NCBI GenBank assembly: GCA_963580455.1
Contig: OY756958.1
Span: forward strand, 6,770,501-6,834,500
Length of the DNA: 64,000 bases
From: Euonymus europaeus
Taxonomy: Eukaryota > Streptophyta > Magnoliopsida > Celastrales > Celastraceae
Direction: 5' to 3'
Positions 34,509 to 47,877 of this stretch are shown in pieces. Every line of letters begins with the position of its first letter. Position 1 is the first letter of the stretch. The notes beneath the pieces are model-generated. The model had not been told where the DNA came from, did no database searches, and saw only the letters and a program-made list of their open reading frames with translations. The translations under genes and the position numbers were made by a program.

Positions 34509-35880
34509 TTACATTGTATTGGTCATTAGGTAGTGTCTTATTACATTGTGTTTATAATCTTGACAGTTTATTATTACAATGCATATTGTCATATTAATTT
34601 TGAGGCTTTCTAAAAAAGTTTTCAGAGTTTCCATATTGGATTTGAACTGCATTTCTTTGCCAGGGCTGCAAGGCTTTTTCGATGAAGTAACTTTGACATT
34701 GTCCGAGACTTTTGAATTATGTTTAGATCGTGATGAACTATCCTTCACCATCTACATTAAGGACTATGAATCATTAATCATGTCATATACATACAAGCAC
34801 ATTGTCACATAATAATGCAATATTCATTTTTAAGAACCCAATGAAATAGCAACGTATAGAACATTGTAATAGTCACTTTGAACTATGCAATGTAACGACA
34901 ATTAAAGTTAGCACTTCTATGTAATTACCATATTATAAGTACAATGTTATAGCACTGATGTAACAAAAATCCTATCATTTCTGTTAACGACAGTGATAAT
35001 ATTAATGTAATAACACCCACCATCATCGTAATTAACCATATCAAACTAATTAAAATAAATGTAATACCCATGTCAATGTTATCATGTCAGTCCACCGTAA
35101 TACAAAATAATCCAAAATGTAGCATGAAAATGGCTCATAAATATGCAAATTCATCTACCATTAGTGACAATGACTATTCAAAACAATGTTACCCATCTTT
35201 CATTAGTAAAGACAATGTATTAACAAAAAATCTTCACTAATTTTTCAAAAAAATAGGAGTTCAACTTCGACTATTCAAAATCAAAACCCATTTAAATGAA
35301 ACGAAATATGCCACAATGTAATTTCTCATACCGTAAATAACTTTCAGATCTTGTAGTTATTCGTGGAGGGCAAAAAAGAAGCAACTTACTAGCGAAGCCA
35401 CCATAGGAAAAAGGATTAGGTCATCGGAAAAAATGGAGCGTAACTGTAGAAATTAATGACACACAATGGAGCTAAAACCAACGATGGCCGGAGAAAAGAC
35501 AAAAGTCGTCAGAAAAAGCAGATCGCACCGGAGATGATGGAGAAAATACAGTAGAGATGGAGAAGAAGGTGAGTAAAAACGAAGGAAATGGTGGAGATAC
35601 GAGAGCAAATTTTTGGTGCAAATGTCTGAATGAGTTGCATAAACCCATTTGTAAAAAAGTGTGTCAATTAACTATAGTTACTGGACAATGGTAAAAAATT
35701 GTAATAATGACGCACCTTTTAAAATTTGAAAATTCAAAAGTGGTGATATAACCTTTTACGTGGCATGCCACATGTATTATGTATATCATGGACACTATCT
35801 TTACGTACAACTAGTATTACAAAAAGTTGAATTGGAGATAGCCCTATACGAAAAACTATGATGGCTACAATGGGCGGTGG
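34509..35880. other. gene-free DNA upstream of CTF18
   Basis: The acaatgtaat-type motif (both strands) continues to about 35330. From about 35400 the text is purine-rich (ggccggagaaaag, agatgatggagaaaat). Open frames at 34337-34812 lack family signatures. The last few hundred bases may include distal promoter. Confidence 0.5.
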
Positions 35881-35935
35881 TATTACAACAAGGGCAAAAT
35901 CGAGAAATCCCAACTCTTTCTCTCCCTCCAATAAT

Positions 35936-35944
35936 TTTCCCGCC
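35936..35944 (+). promoter_or_regulatory. E2F-type binding site upstream of CTF18
   Basis: TTTCCCGCC, within ttttcccgccaaa, matches the plant E2F consensus TTTSSCGC exactly and sits 115 bp before the CTF18 ATG. Plant E2F factors drive S-phase genes including replication and cohesion factors. Binding is inferred from sequence only. Confidence 0.7.
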
Positions 35945-36058
35945 AAATAAATCTCCGAACTCGCTTTTGCTAACAATAAAAAAATATAACTCTGTCTCTT
36001 TCTTTCAGCGCTGCTTCGTTTACAAAACAAACGCCGAAGTCGAAATCCTCCACTTTAC

Positions 36059-39000
36059 ATGGACATCCCTCTCCCGGACGAGCTCGAATGGCTCGAACTC
36101 AACTCTCACATCGAAGAAGACCTCCTAGACATAGACCCACCAGATCTCCACCCACCCGAAGAAGAAGAAGAAGAAGAACAGCAAGAAAAAACACCAGAGT
36201 CACTCTCGCCTATAAAGTCCCACAAGCGCCGCAGATCTGAGAGCCCTGATTCATTAAATCACGGCGAATCTGTCCCAAGCGATGAGAAGAGAAACAGAAT
36301 ACTTGGTGCCCTGACAGAGGTCCAAGAGGACTGGCTGCGGTACTCTCCTCAAGTGGATAGTACCAGCGTTGACGCAGAGAGTTTGGGGGTTGATTTGGGT
36401 GAGGAAACAGTTGTCTCGAGGTATGCTTCTTTGATCGATGGAGACTTTCTTCCAGTGACGGCCCCAAGCGGCGGTGATAGGGTTTATGCGAAGAAATGTA
36501 TGGTTGAAACGGAAATGGGATCGAAGAAATTCTACGTCAAAGGGAGATTAAGTGGTAGGATTTCTCTGTTTATTATCCAATTTCGATTTTGTCTCCTTGT
36601 GAGACAATGGGAATGGAAAATGGAATTTGACACGCGCTCGCGCGCGCACACACACAGACTCACTCACTCACGCATCCAATCAGGCAAGAGAAATAATGTG
36701 AGAGAAAAAAATATGGAGTTGTTTCTAGTGCATAGTCACTGTTTTACTATTGCTGATATCATATTGCTAGTTTCAGTACTTGAGAAAACAGAATTTGCTG
36801 CTTCTTTTTTCATGGTTTTGTTTTGGACTTGGCTTGTTATTATTGTAATATTATATTACTGATGAATTTTAAAGTTTGGGTCCTTGTCATAATATGTGGC
36901 TACTTTTGTTGGGTAGAAAAGAAATTTACAACAGGGACTAGTTTACTCTTGGTTATCAAATGCCCTAGGAGCCCCAAATGCATATCTTTAACTTTGGGAT
37001 CATAAATACGTTATTCCCATAACCCACTTTTATGTGCCGATGAGAAAGTTGCACTCTACAGCTGAAATGTGTAATAGTAGTAACTGTCAAGATAAAATTT
37101 GTTGTCCATTATAAAGATGTGGTGTACACTGTTTGCCATTCTGATTATTCTTTGATGCGGCTCATAGTTTAATTGCAACTTTTGCTTTTGTGTTTTATCC
37201 TTTTGTAGGTCTTATTTCAGAACCCATCCATATTTTATTGCAAAGGGTTGAGAAAGAGGCTTTTTTGAAGGTATAATTTATTTATTATTATTATTATTTT
37301 TGGAAAAGAGTCTTTTTTGAAGGTATACATTATTTTTTTGGATGGAGAAAGAATATATTCGAAGGCACCCCCAACGTTTTATGCTCGTTTGAACTGCCAA
37401 ACTTACCTGACTAGGCCAGATGCTTAAGGGGCTATAGTTTTATTAGTTGATGCCTCAATGTTGGAGGATGAACCTTTGTCTGAGGCGGGCTGATGGAATA
37501 TAATTTTTTTGAAGCCTCCTATTTTATGGATCATTTAATCTCCTTAATTAAACATCTTTTCTAATGTTATGTCCGTTGGGGTAAAGTAAATACTCTGCAT
37601 GTCTGTGTATCTGATGTGTAATTTTGTGAACCCATGATTTATCCAATGAATCTCAGATGCATCATGCAACTATTTATCTTTCTTTCTCCTTCTAGTCTTG
37701 CAAAAATAAAATGTTATTGCTGAGATAATATTTATGTTATTATGAATTTATGACAGGGAGAACATGGTTGGAATTGAAGTTGAAATGTTGGAGCAAAAAT
37801 GTTTATCCTTGTTTGATCTTCACATCTTTTATTATTTATTTTTTACATAAGGTCATTAAGAAGAGATCAATCTTAATTTAAATGGTGGCAAAATGAATTT
37901 TGTGATATTGTCAAGTGAGAAGGGAAGCACGAATTGCCAATCAAATCTGCTAAAGGAAGCCTAAATGCCTAATCATAGCAGAAAAAGACGAAGGACCAGC
38001 AGCAATTGATCCTAGCTGATTAGGAGTTAGGACCAGTAGTAATCTGGTCTGTTGGGCCATGGGAACCATTGAGAGGAAACTAGTTTCACCATTTACTAGT
38101 TTCTTATTGAGAAACTCTAGTTAAAGGTCCCAGTGTCTTATGAACGACTACATTCTTTCATGACAAATTCAATGCAGATATTTACCATATCTATCATTGC
38201 ATGGTTCCAATAGGATGATATCAAGACATCTTGTCTTTTAATTTGATACCTTCAAGATTTTGTAATTATAAGTTTGATGATGTTAGCTTCTTACCTTTAA
38301 ATCATTGTTTTGGTGCTGAAGGCCTCACAAGCTAGTTCTGAAGTCCAGAATGATGCTGTTTTACCTGAAACATCAATGGCATATGAAAAACTTTGGGTAG
38401 ACAAATATTCCCCGAATTCTTTTACTGAGCTTCTTAGCGATGAACAAACAAATCGTGAGGTATATAAATTTGTTATGTTATTGTTTTGATTCTATAATAA
38501 CTAGCTAGGTGCTGAGTTTTGTCAGTATTACTGGATTTTTTGTAATTTCCCTGCAGGTTCTCTTATGGTTGAAACAATGGGATTCTTGTGTTTTTGGATC
38601 TGAAATTAGGACTACATCAGATGAGGTCTTTTCTGCTTTGAGACGACATTCTTCTATTGCTCAGCAACACAGACTTTGCAACTCCAATTTTCCAAGAAAG
38701 AACAGAGGCTGTGGATGGGGGGGCGATGCAGATTTTAGAAAATCTAATAATTTAGGTCATGATAATAATAACACAAAAGGCGTGGTGGACTTGTTGAAAA
38801 AGAGGTCAAGACTAGTAGGTCCGCCAGAACAAAAGGTTAGCAAAAAGTCTTGCTTAAAGCAAGGTGATGTTTGATATCACCTCTTTCTCCCGTTCCTATT
38901 GAATGTACTTGATGAAGTTTCATGTTGTGAGTTGCAGATCCTTTTACTTTGTGGTCCCCCAGGGCTTGGGAAGACTACACTTGCACATGTAGCTGCAAAG

Positions 39001-42000
39001 CACTGTGGTTACCGTGTGGTGGAGGTTCTTCTTCTTTGTCTCTTACTTATTCTTGTAGCTGTGAAAGCATTGGTCATTTGGTTGCATGTTATTCTCATCT
39101 CTCATTTCCTTTTACCTCTATGTTCAACATCATTTAATATCACATCGAAACTTTTTTTTGTTGTTGCTATAGGTTGATGCTGCAGGATGTTATATTCAAT
39201 TCAAATCTTCTAATTTATTGAACTCGCGGATTGTTTTATGCTGTGTTTCCAGTTTAAGGGTTATTTGGAGTTTCACTTTCATTAGGCTAGAGTCTTTTTG
39301 GATGTATATTGGAATAGTCCATTTACGTATTACTTGGGTGTGATTCTTTGCAGATTAATGCTAGTGATGATCGATCAATATCAACAATTGAAAGTAAAAT
39401 CCTTGATGTGGTACAGATGAGCTCTGTCACGGCCGACTCAAGGCCTAAGTGTTTGGTTGGTGCCATTTTCTCAAATCCTCTGCACTTGGTTTTGCGCCAT
39501 TATGCCGAAGTAAAACTAAGCTATAATTTCTGTAGGTAATGGATGAAATAGATGGAGCACTTGCTGATGGCAAAGGCGCTGTGGAGGTCCTTATGAAGTT
39601 GGTACATGATAAATTTCTATTGCTGATGTCATCTTTCTTCTTGAAGTGTACTTGTGTCTAGTGTACTAGTTCTCCTCTTTCTGTCTTGCTTCAGTTTTTT
39701 TGCTTAATAATTGTTTCCATCTCATGTTCTTAGGTTCCTCTTGTATGCTTCTCGTGTGCTATTTTTTGTTATCTTTTCTCTCATTTTTTAACTTGACTAG
39801 TAGTAAACAGTGTATCTAGTACATGCATATTTTGGCAAATGGCATTACTCCTTGCAGAGTATTCACAAAACCTAATTATAGAGAATGTGATGCATAAATA
39901 TCATGCTTCGAAGTTTCCTGAATATCATATTCTTCCTCTAAGATATGCTCCATGTGTCGGATGGCGTGACACCCCATCCAAAGTTTCCAGACTACCCAAA
40001 AGGTTGAAATAATTTGCGGATGTTGCAATTTTCATAATCTGCCTCATATATTAGAGATGCTCAAATTGGTAGGATGGCATCACACCCCATCCAAATTAAC
40101 TTAGTTTATGATTTTCTTAACAAATTGCTTTCTTTTGGTAACAATGTAATTTGAAATTTTAATCTGTATAGCTTTTGAACCTTTGAAATTTGCATATTCA
40201 GCTTGTGAAAATTTGATGTCTTATACTCTTATATCCATATAGTTTTTATTTAATAATATACACATATACAATATTACAAACATATATCATGCTATTTCTT
40301 TTTCTATTATTTGAAATAGGCCATTCACTTTGTTTTCTTAATAAGGATCAATAAGTGTTTAAGAAGAAGATTTGATCACCTAATTTTTGGTCCTTTTTGG
40401 CCTCATCATCATCATCATCAACAAGATCCAAGCCTTTCCTGACTAGTGTTGGGGTAGGCTACATGAATCTGTGCTAGACCATTCATCATATGAATTCTCC
40501 TTTGCCGTACATTCCTATTAGAAACTTCATTTCTCGCCTAGCTTTATAGAGTCCATTTTCTTTCTCATCACTTCCATGCCCATGGCCTTTTGTTGCCTGA
40601 TTTATAATTTGTATGTTTGAGGTTTGAAATTTGTCTTGGTTCTCAATTACTTCCACAAATGGTTTGAAGTATTATTTGCTCATACTTCATACAGCTGTCT
40701 GCTGAAAAAAAGTCTGATAGTGGGAAGGGAACCTTTGCCAAGGATCAATCAGCAATGACATCATTGAAAAAGGGGCAGAAATCTGTCTCTCTCTCAAGAC
40801 CTGTGAGTTTGAAATGGTTTCACATGATTTACTTTGTATCCGTCTTGTGCATTTGTGCATTAATATTTAATACACATAAATAAGTAATAAATGCTGAAAT
40901 TTAGATGATCTATCATAATGCCATGACAAGAGTGGTATGTTTACGTAGGTGATTTGCATATGTAATGACTTGTATGCACCTGTCTTGAGGAGATTGCGTC
41001 AGGTAGCAAAGTAAGTTTCTTTTCTTTTTTGGATGAGAAATTTCATTGTGCAAGCCTTACACTTCTTCAATTATTTGGGCCATGATATGTATATATATGT
41101 GTCATTAAGCTATTCAATGTATATTGGCACAAATATTCTCTTGTTTTCTAAATTTTTTGTTATGACAAAGTGACAAACATATCACCTAATTCCCAATTTC
41201 TTTTCATCTCTTGAAGCTCTAAGGGAGCTCAATGGTATATCTCTTACAAATTATGGATTTTTCTAGAGGTCTGTGCTTTGTTGAGGAAAAACCATTCAGC
41301 ATGGCATGAATGTTGTTTAACTCTAAAGTAAAGTAAAAATATGAAAATTGCAATTGTGAGGATTAAGAATCCCACATTACAAAATGATTAAGCAAGAGTG
41401 GAATTGTTTTTTTTGGGAAGATCATTATATCAAAATTGATACATTTCATGAATCTTTTTGCTTGCATGGAAAAATGTTATCTGTAAAAACTACGGGCTAT
41501 AGTTGGTATAAATAGTGAAAGGTAAAACACTTGGTATCATTTTTCTTCTTACTCTTCTTAAATTCTTCGTGTTTCTCATGTTATTTCTCTTCAAAATTTT
41601 GCTGGGAGAAAAAACCCTCTTCGTTGATATGAATGTTGAATATTGTGCACAACTAGAGAGTAGTAGTGCAAAACTGATTGGAGTTGGTATCTGGAGTACT
41701 AGTGCACAAAGCACATGTAGTGGCGGGGTCAAAACGTGCAAGATGTACGCAAACTTTAGCCTCACATAATATATAGAGAGACTGTTTCCATAAGTAAAAA
41801 GTCCTCCATTTAGAATTTATAGACTTGGAGGAGACATGATAGGGTACCTACAAAAGTAACCTGTTGGATTTTAGAGGAAAAAAGAGTTTTGATTATTTAT
41901 ATTACTATGATCAAGGATATGAACGAAAAAGCTGTAACTAGTGTTAGGATTAACAGAGATAGGGTACCTACGAAAGTAACCTGTTGGATTGTAGAGGAAA

Positions 42001-45000
42001 AAAGAGTTTTGATTAGCTATATTATTATGATCAAGGATATGAATGAAGAAGCTGTAACTAGTGTTAGGATTAACAAATTAGTTATAGGAGAGTTCCCCAT
42101 CATAATGGGTTTGCATCCGAGGCTGACAATAAGCTCGTTCTTATTTGTGATAGCAATGGATAAACTCACATGACATATCCAAGGTGATGTATCATAGTGT
42201 ATGTTGTTTTCAGATGATATGGTTCTTTTGGATGAGACAATATTGGAAGTTAACTCAAAACTGAAGATGTGGAGGCAACCCTTAAAGTCTAAATGATTTA
42301 AATTATGACTAAAACAGAATACATGAAATTTAATTCTAGTAAGAGCAGACAATGTAATTAACAAATGATTAAATTAGATGGGAAAGAAGTGACAAAAAGT
42401 AAGGTCTTAAAATAACTTGGCTCAATTTTCCTAGGTGACAGAGACAGTGAAGATGTAGCTAATATGATTAAAAAGGGCAAATGAAGTTGAGGAGTGCATC
42501 CGAGGTTGCATGTGACCAAATGATTCCTACAAGGTTGAAGGGAAAAATATATTGGTAGGCGGATGTACTCGGAGGCGTGTGAGGCATATGTGTGAGGCGG
42601 TAAAGGTGTAAGCCTCCTAGGTTTTGCTTGATAGCGGCAAGAGCTCTTCATCGGAGCATCGTTGCATGAAAATGAGAGCCAAGGCTTCATCGGAGATGAA
42701 GAGTGGCATCGAGCTCTTCATCGGAGACGAAAACGACTCCCCCTCCCAGCTTCTTCTGTCTAATCTTCCACTCACTATCACCTACAAGATTCTAGAGAGA
42801 GAAAATTACAGTGGTGTCTGGTGCCATGGCTTCGTAAGCTCCATTGATGCCTTCGCGCTAGGCTTCATCTCTTTCATTGCTATCTATGTTCTCTTCTCTC
42901 GAAGCTTCCTATGCCTTTGATATCTCAATCTTCAATGCCCTAATTCAGGCTGGTAAGTGGTATGTTCCCTCTTCAGTGATGGCCAGTTAATCTTCTTGGA
43001 GCTTTGGGCCTTATCCATTTCTTTAACTGGCATGCTCAAGTCTTCACAGAAGCCCAATTTCTATTGGAATATATGCTATCATGATTAATTAGTGCCATTG
43101 TTTAGTTATTGAAAAAATAAAATACACAGAAAACTTACGCCTCAACGCGTCTAGGCTTACGCCTCGTCTTACGACCCCAAAAACACCTCGCATAACGCTT
43201 TCGCGTATTAAAATTATGTGTGCTAGTAAACAATTTATGATGGTATGGGCATGTACAACATAGAGATAGCGGTACAGTGGTGAAGTGAATCGAAAGAATT
43301 TGTATAGGAGAAAGTACGAAGCGAAGAGGAAGACTAAAAAAACATGACTTCAAGTGACAAGATATTATATGAATTCTATATATGAAAGTATGATCCTCAA
43401 TAGAAATGGATGGCGGAATGCATACATGTAATGGATTTCTATTGTTTTTCCTCATAGACTCATGTCCCAAAATTTTGGGGTAAGGGCTCGGATGATGATG
43501 ATTTTTGAATTTGGAGTCCTCTTGAAAGAACATATATTTGTTTCAGCTAGTTTTGCATATATGATAGCCTATTTACACAGCACCTCATATTTGTCCGACA
43601 CTCCTTAAGATTTTTTTCACAAGTTTTGTTCTTGTTTTCTTTTATTTCGCAGGGTTCATGTGTTTGTTCAACCAACAGTGAGTCGTGTGGTGAGCAGGTG
43701 CCTTATATTAGAGCTATTGTTTATTACTGCCTTATATTTCAAATGTGTTTACCAGCGTTTTCCTGTAAATTCCATAATATTTTGTTAGTTGGTTCTGCAT
43801 CCGTATCTGGGGTCCTCTTAATCCATCATGGGACTTTATTTTGCTGATGCCAACAAATAGTGGTCATTGTTCAATATCCTGTAATATATGGGAATTAGTA
43901 ATTTAAACAAAGTAAATACAGGGTGAACATATTGGAACGCTTGCTTCAAATTAGACTATTTTTTTTTATCCTTGCGATCCATGAACTCTGATTTTACTTT
44001 AAATTTAAGTTGTACATAAATAAATTATAATGTTTTTATTGTTGCACATAAATATAAGACTTGTATTCAAAATTGTGCTTGTTTTATAGGGAAAACTTAG
44101 CACCTTCATTCAATTTCAAATTCTTTATTATGTGGCCATGAGAAAATGACTCTAGATATTGGAAAATGAAGAAAAAACCAAGCGTATTATTACATAAATT
44201 CATATGTAATCTACTGAAACCTTCATGGCCCTACGTGATCAGGGCTGTCTCATATGAGTCTACACAGATGTCCTATTTGAAAAATTACCCAAAATTTAGT
44301 GAGGAAGGACACTACTATGGTCAATGTCTGAGCATATTTGAGCTTCTTACTTGTGTAAGATACGTTAAACCACTAGTTGGCTGTTGGTTACTTCAAGATT
44401 ATTACATTGTGGAAGTTCAGGGAGCATATTACTGAAATGCATTTCTAGTTTTCTTAAAGGATTTATCTACTCTCTCTCTCTCTCTCTTGGGAGTTGAAAC
44501 TCATATGATGCTTTGGAAAAAAAAAAGCCTATAGCTAGTTAATCAAAAGTCAGTTGAAAAAACTTAGAAAATGAAAAAACCACTGCATCTTATTTTTGAG
44601 GCCTGTTTTTTTTTTTCTTTTTTCTACCAGGTACTCGCTGTGGATTAGTAACTAAATAGTGGGATCCTATTAGCAGCGATTGACAAAAGAATCATTTATG
44701 GTGTCACTTCTCGGATAAATTAATTTATAACACAATCTTGATTGGAACATTCTGGCACTAGTCTATCTGATACCGTTTGGTAGAGCGTAAGTTTTAATAG
44801 CGCATAAGTTGTAGAGCATATAAGCCGTGTGATGTTTGGTATAAAGTAGGTTTTAATAGCGTGTAAGCTGTCAATTTACTACGAGGGATATGTAAAGTAA
44901 TTTAACAATGAAATGAAACTATCAAAATAGGTCTTGTTGGAAAGAGTTTTATGTGTTGAGTTCGAATATGTATTTTTTTTTTGGAAATCTAATATATATT

Positions 45001-47838
45001 TTGAGAGACACGAGGACAAATGTGAGAGAGATAGGGGCAATAGAGAAAATTGAGGGAATTTTTTGGTCTGCATGTTGACTTGAGTGGGTAGTGCCTATAA
45101 GCTCCTGAGCGAAGAAAATGAGCATATAAGCTACCACACGCTCTATCAAACGGATAGATATTCTACCTTATTCAAAGTATTAGTTTCTAAGCCTTATCCT
45201 GTGACCTAATTTACTGAATATGATTATCACAGGCTCAAGTACATATGCAGCAAGGAGGGGATGAAAACAAGCTCAATTGCACTAACTGCACTTGCGGAGT
45301 ACACTGGTGAGCTCCATTTTTCAATTTTCATTTGTTCAGAAGCTTTTTTCCCAAATATTGAAGCCAATTTTGCTTTGCTGTTTGAATTTTCAATCGTCTC
45401 TTGGTTTCAGAAGTAATATTTCTATTACAAAGTAAAAGTAAAATTAATTGTTATTATCCTCTACTTTCATGTCCTCTGTTTTTTCCTTCTTTCTATCCAC
45501 TAATTCCTTTTGGTTTGGACTTTGCAGAATGTGATATACGCTCATGCTTGAACACCCTCCAGTTTCTTGATAGGAAGAAGGAAATGCTCAATGTGGTAAG
45601 ATTACAACCTTCCTTTATAATAAATCATTTATTTTGCATTACAAGTTAGACCAAGTAATGCTCATCGCAAAAGAAGATTTAATTTGATTATTGTGTAGAA
45701 GTTGCTTTATTGTAACCTGGAGATTCGTGTTTGACTGTTCAAATCACAAAGACAACCTCCCTACTCGTAGGTAAGGCACTAAAGCTGTATACATCTGCCC
45801 TTCACTGAGCCTTGACATCCATTGTCTTGCACGAGTGTCATTTACCTAGTCAGCTATAGAAGTTGCCATTGCAAAATTGGCCTTTGAGAAGAATGTTAAA
45901 ACTATTTAACTTATATGTTCTTAATAATTAGTTTCCCCTTTCCACTATCTAGTGAATTATGGAGTTTAGGTGTAATGGCAAAACTGCACCTAGATATACA
46001 AGAAAAGTAATATTGCAAGTTATTAGAAAACAACTTCTGCCATTGATTCTAGTTCATCTTATAGGAATACTGAATACATATGGAATTTGACAAAGACTGA
46101 TATACCTAACATCGCTTTAATTTCATAATTGTAGTTACTAGTTAGTTACGAAATTGCACACCCAGGGCTATTAGTCAGTATAACTATTAATTTGGTGAAA
46201 TGATATCATTACTCACTTTTAGTGCTTTTACTTCTGAGATCCCTTGCCATCTTTTATCTATTTATTTAATGCTTTACAGTGTTATTTTGTCTTGTTTTCT
46301 CATCATTCCTATTTGTTACAAATGTAGCTTCTTGTATAGTGGTGAAATTTATTTTCATTATAATCATTTTGATTTTGATTTCCTCCGGCTACTTTGAATG
46401 ACATTATACATTTTATGATTCACAGTTGGATCTCACTTCTCAAGTGGTTGGTCGAAAGGACATATCTAGAGGTGCTTTTGATATCTGGAAAGAGGTAGAC
46501 GTCAATGACTTATTGAAGTTTTTTAAATGACTTATTGATTTCATGCGTCTAAGTATTATATGGCTCTACCCTTTTTTCAGATTTTTCAGAACAGAAAAAA
46601 AAAGCGGGAGAGAAAATCTAATATTAGCGGCAGTGGTATTTACAACGAGTTTGACTTCATGTACTCTCTCATCTCATTCCGGTGGGTTTGAGATTGTTGT
46701 GAACATTACATGTCTTTTTCAAGTACTTATACGTTTAGAATATCAGCTGAGATAGTTGATGAATGTGCAGCGCTGATTATGAGTTGTTATTGGATGGGAT
46801 CCATGAAAACTTCTTGCAACTCTACTATCATGATCCTATGATGCTAAAGACAGTATGCCTTAACTTTCTCAAATTACAAATTGCAGTGGTGCTTAATTTT
46901 GTTCTTTAACTGATTCTATCATTCCAATAAGATGATTTAGTTTATGTTGTGAATTTTCAAGGTCAAGTGCTTAGATTCTCTTGGAGTTTCTGACAAGATG
47001 CATCAGCATATTATGCGTACTCATCAAATGTCCCTTCATGGTGAATTAGCAATGACTTCCCAACTTTTAAATGTTAATGATGATTATGTTCCTGACATAC
47101 CTTCTCTCTTTTCTGCAGTTTATCAGCCTGCTCTTGCAATTACTATACATCGTCTTATAGCTCAACCTCAAAAACCTAACATTCAGTGGCCAAAATCTTA
47201 TCAGAGGTATATCTTGGTTCTTAGTCCAGTCCAGTATTACTTGCTGTACATTTTATATTCACATCTTACCATCATACTTATTTATACATTCAGATACAGA
47301 ACAACCTTGATGGAGAAGGAGGAAGTTTTAAAATCTTGGCACAGCAAAATCAGACCAGATATTTCCATGCACTTGTCAATTAAGTCCTTTATAGAAGATT
47401 CAATTTCTCCGATATTACATATTCTATCACCACCAACTCTAAAGCCGGTAATTTAATTGAAATTATTTATCATCTTTCTAGCTTTGTGACACTTCAATTT
47501 TGTTATACTTTGTTACGATGTTGCTCTTTGCTTTACACATTCACATACAATTTAGGTGATCTTTTGTTCTCTTGCAAGTTTAGCTTCATATGATCTGTAT
47601 TCCTGTAGGTGCCTATGTCTATTCAATGAGAATGAAAATAAACGAAAATATCATAAGCAAATATTCTGAATCTTCTCTTACTCTTAGATGATAGATTGAT
47701 ATATTGTGGCAAAACTTTGGATCTGCAAGAAAGAGGAAATGAAAGAGAGAATGAATGAGAAGTTCTTATTTGTGGTTATTTTTGCGGAAATGGTTTTGAA
47801 ATCATCCTGATCTTTGCTGTGATTGTGAATAATGAGAT

Positions 47839-47877
<39 letters not shown>

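Noticed and set aside
36555..36862. Extension of the first CTF18 exon to a stop at 36862
   Set aside because: The text after 36554 is intronic (CA/CG repeats) and a donor at 36555 joins in phase to the conserved exon at 37209.
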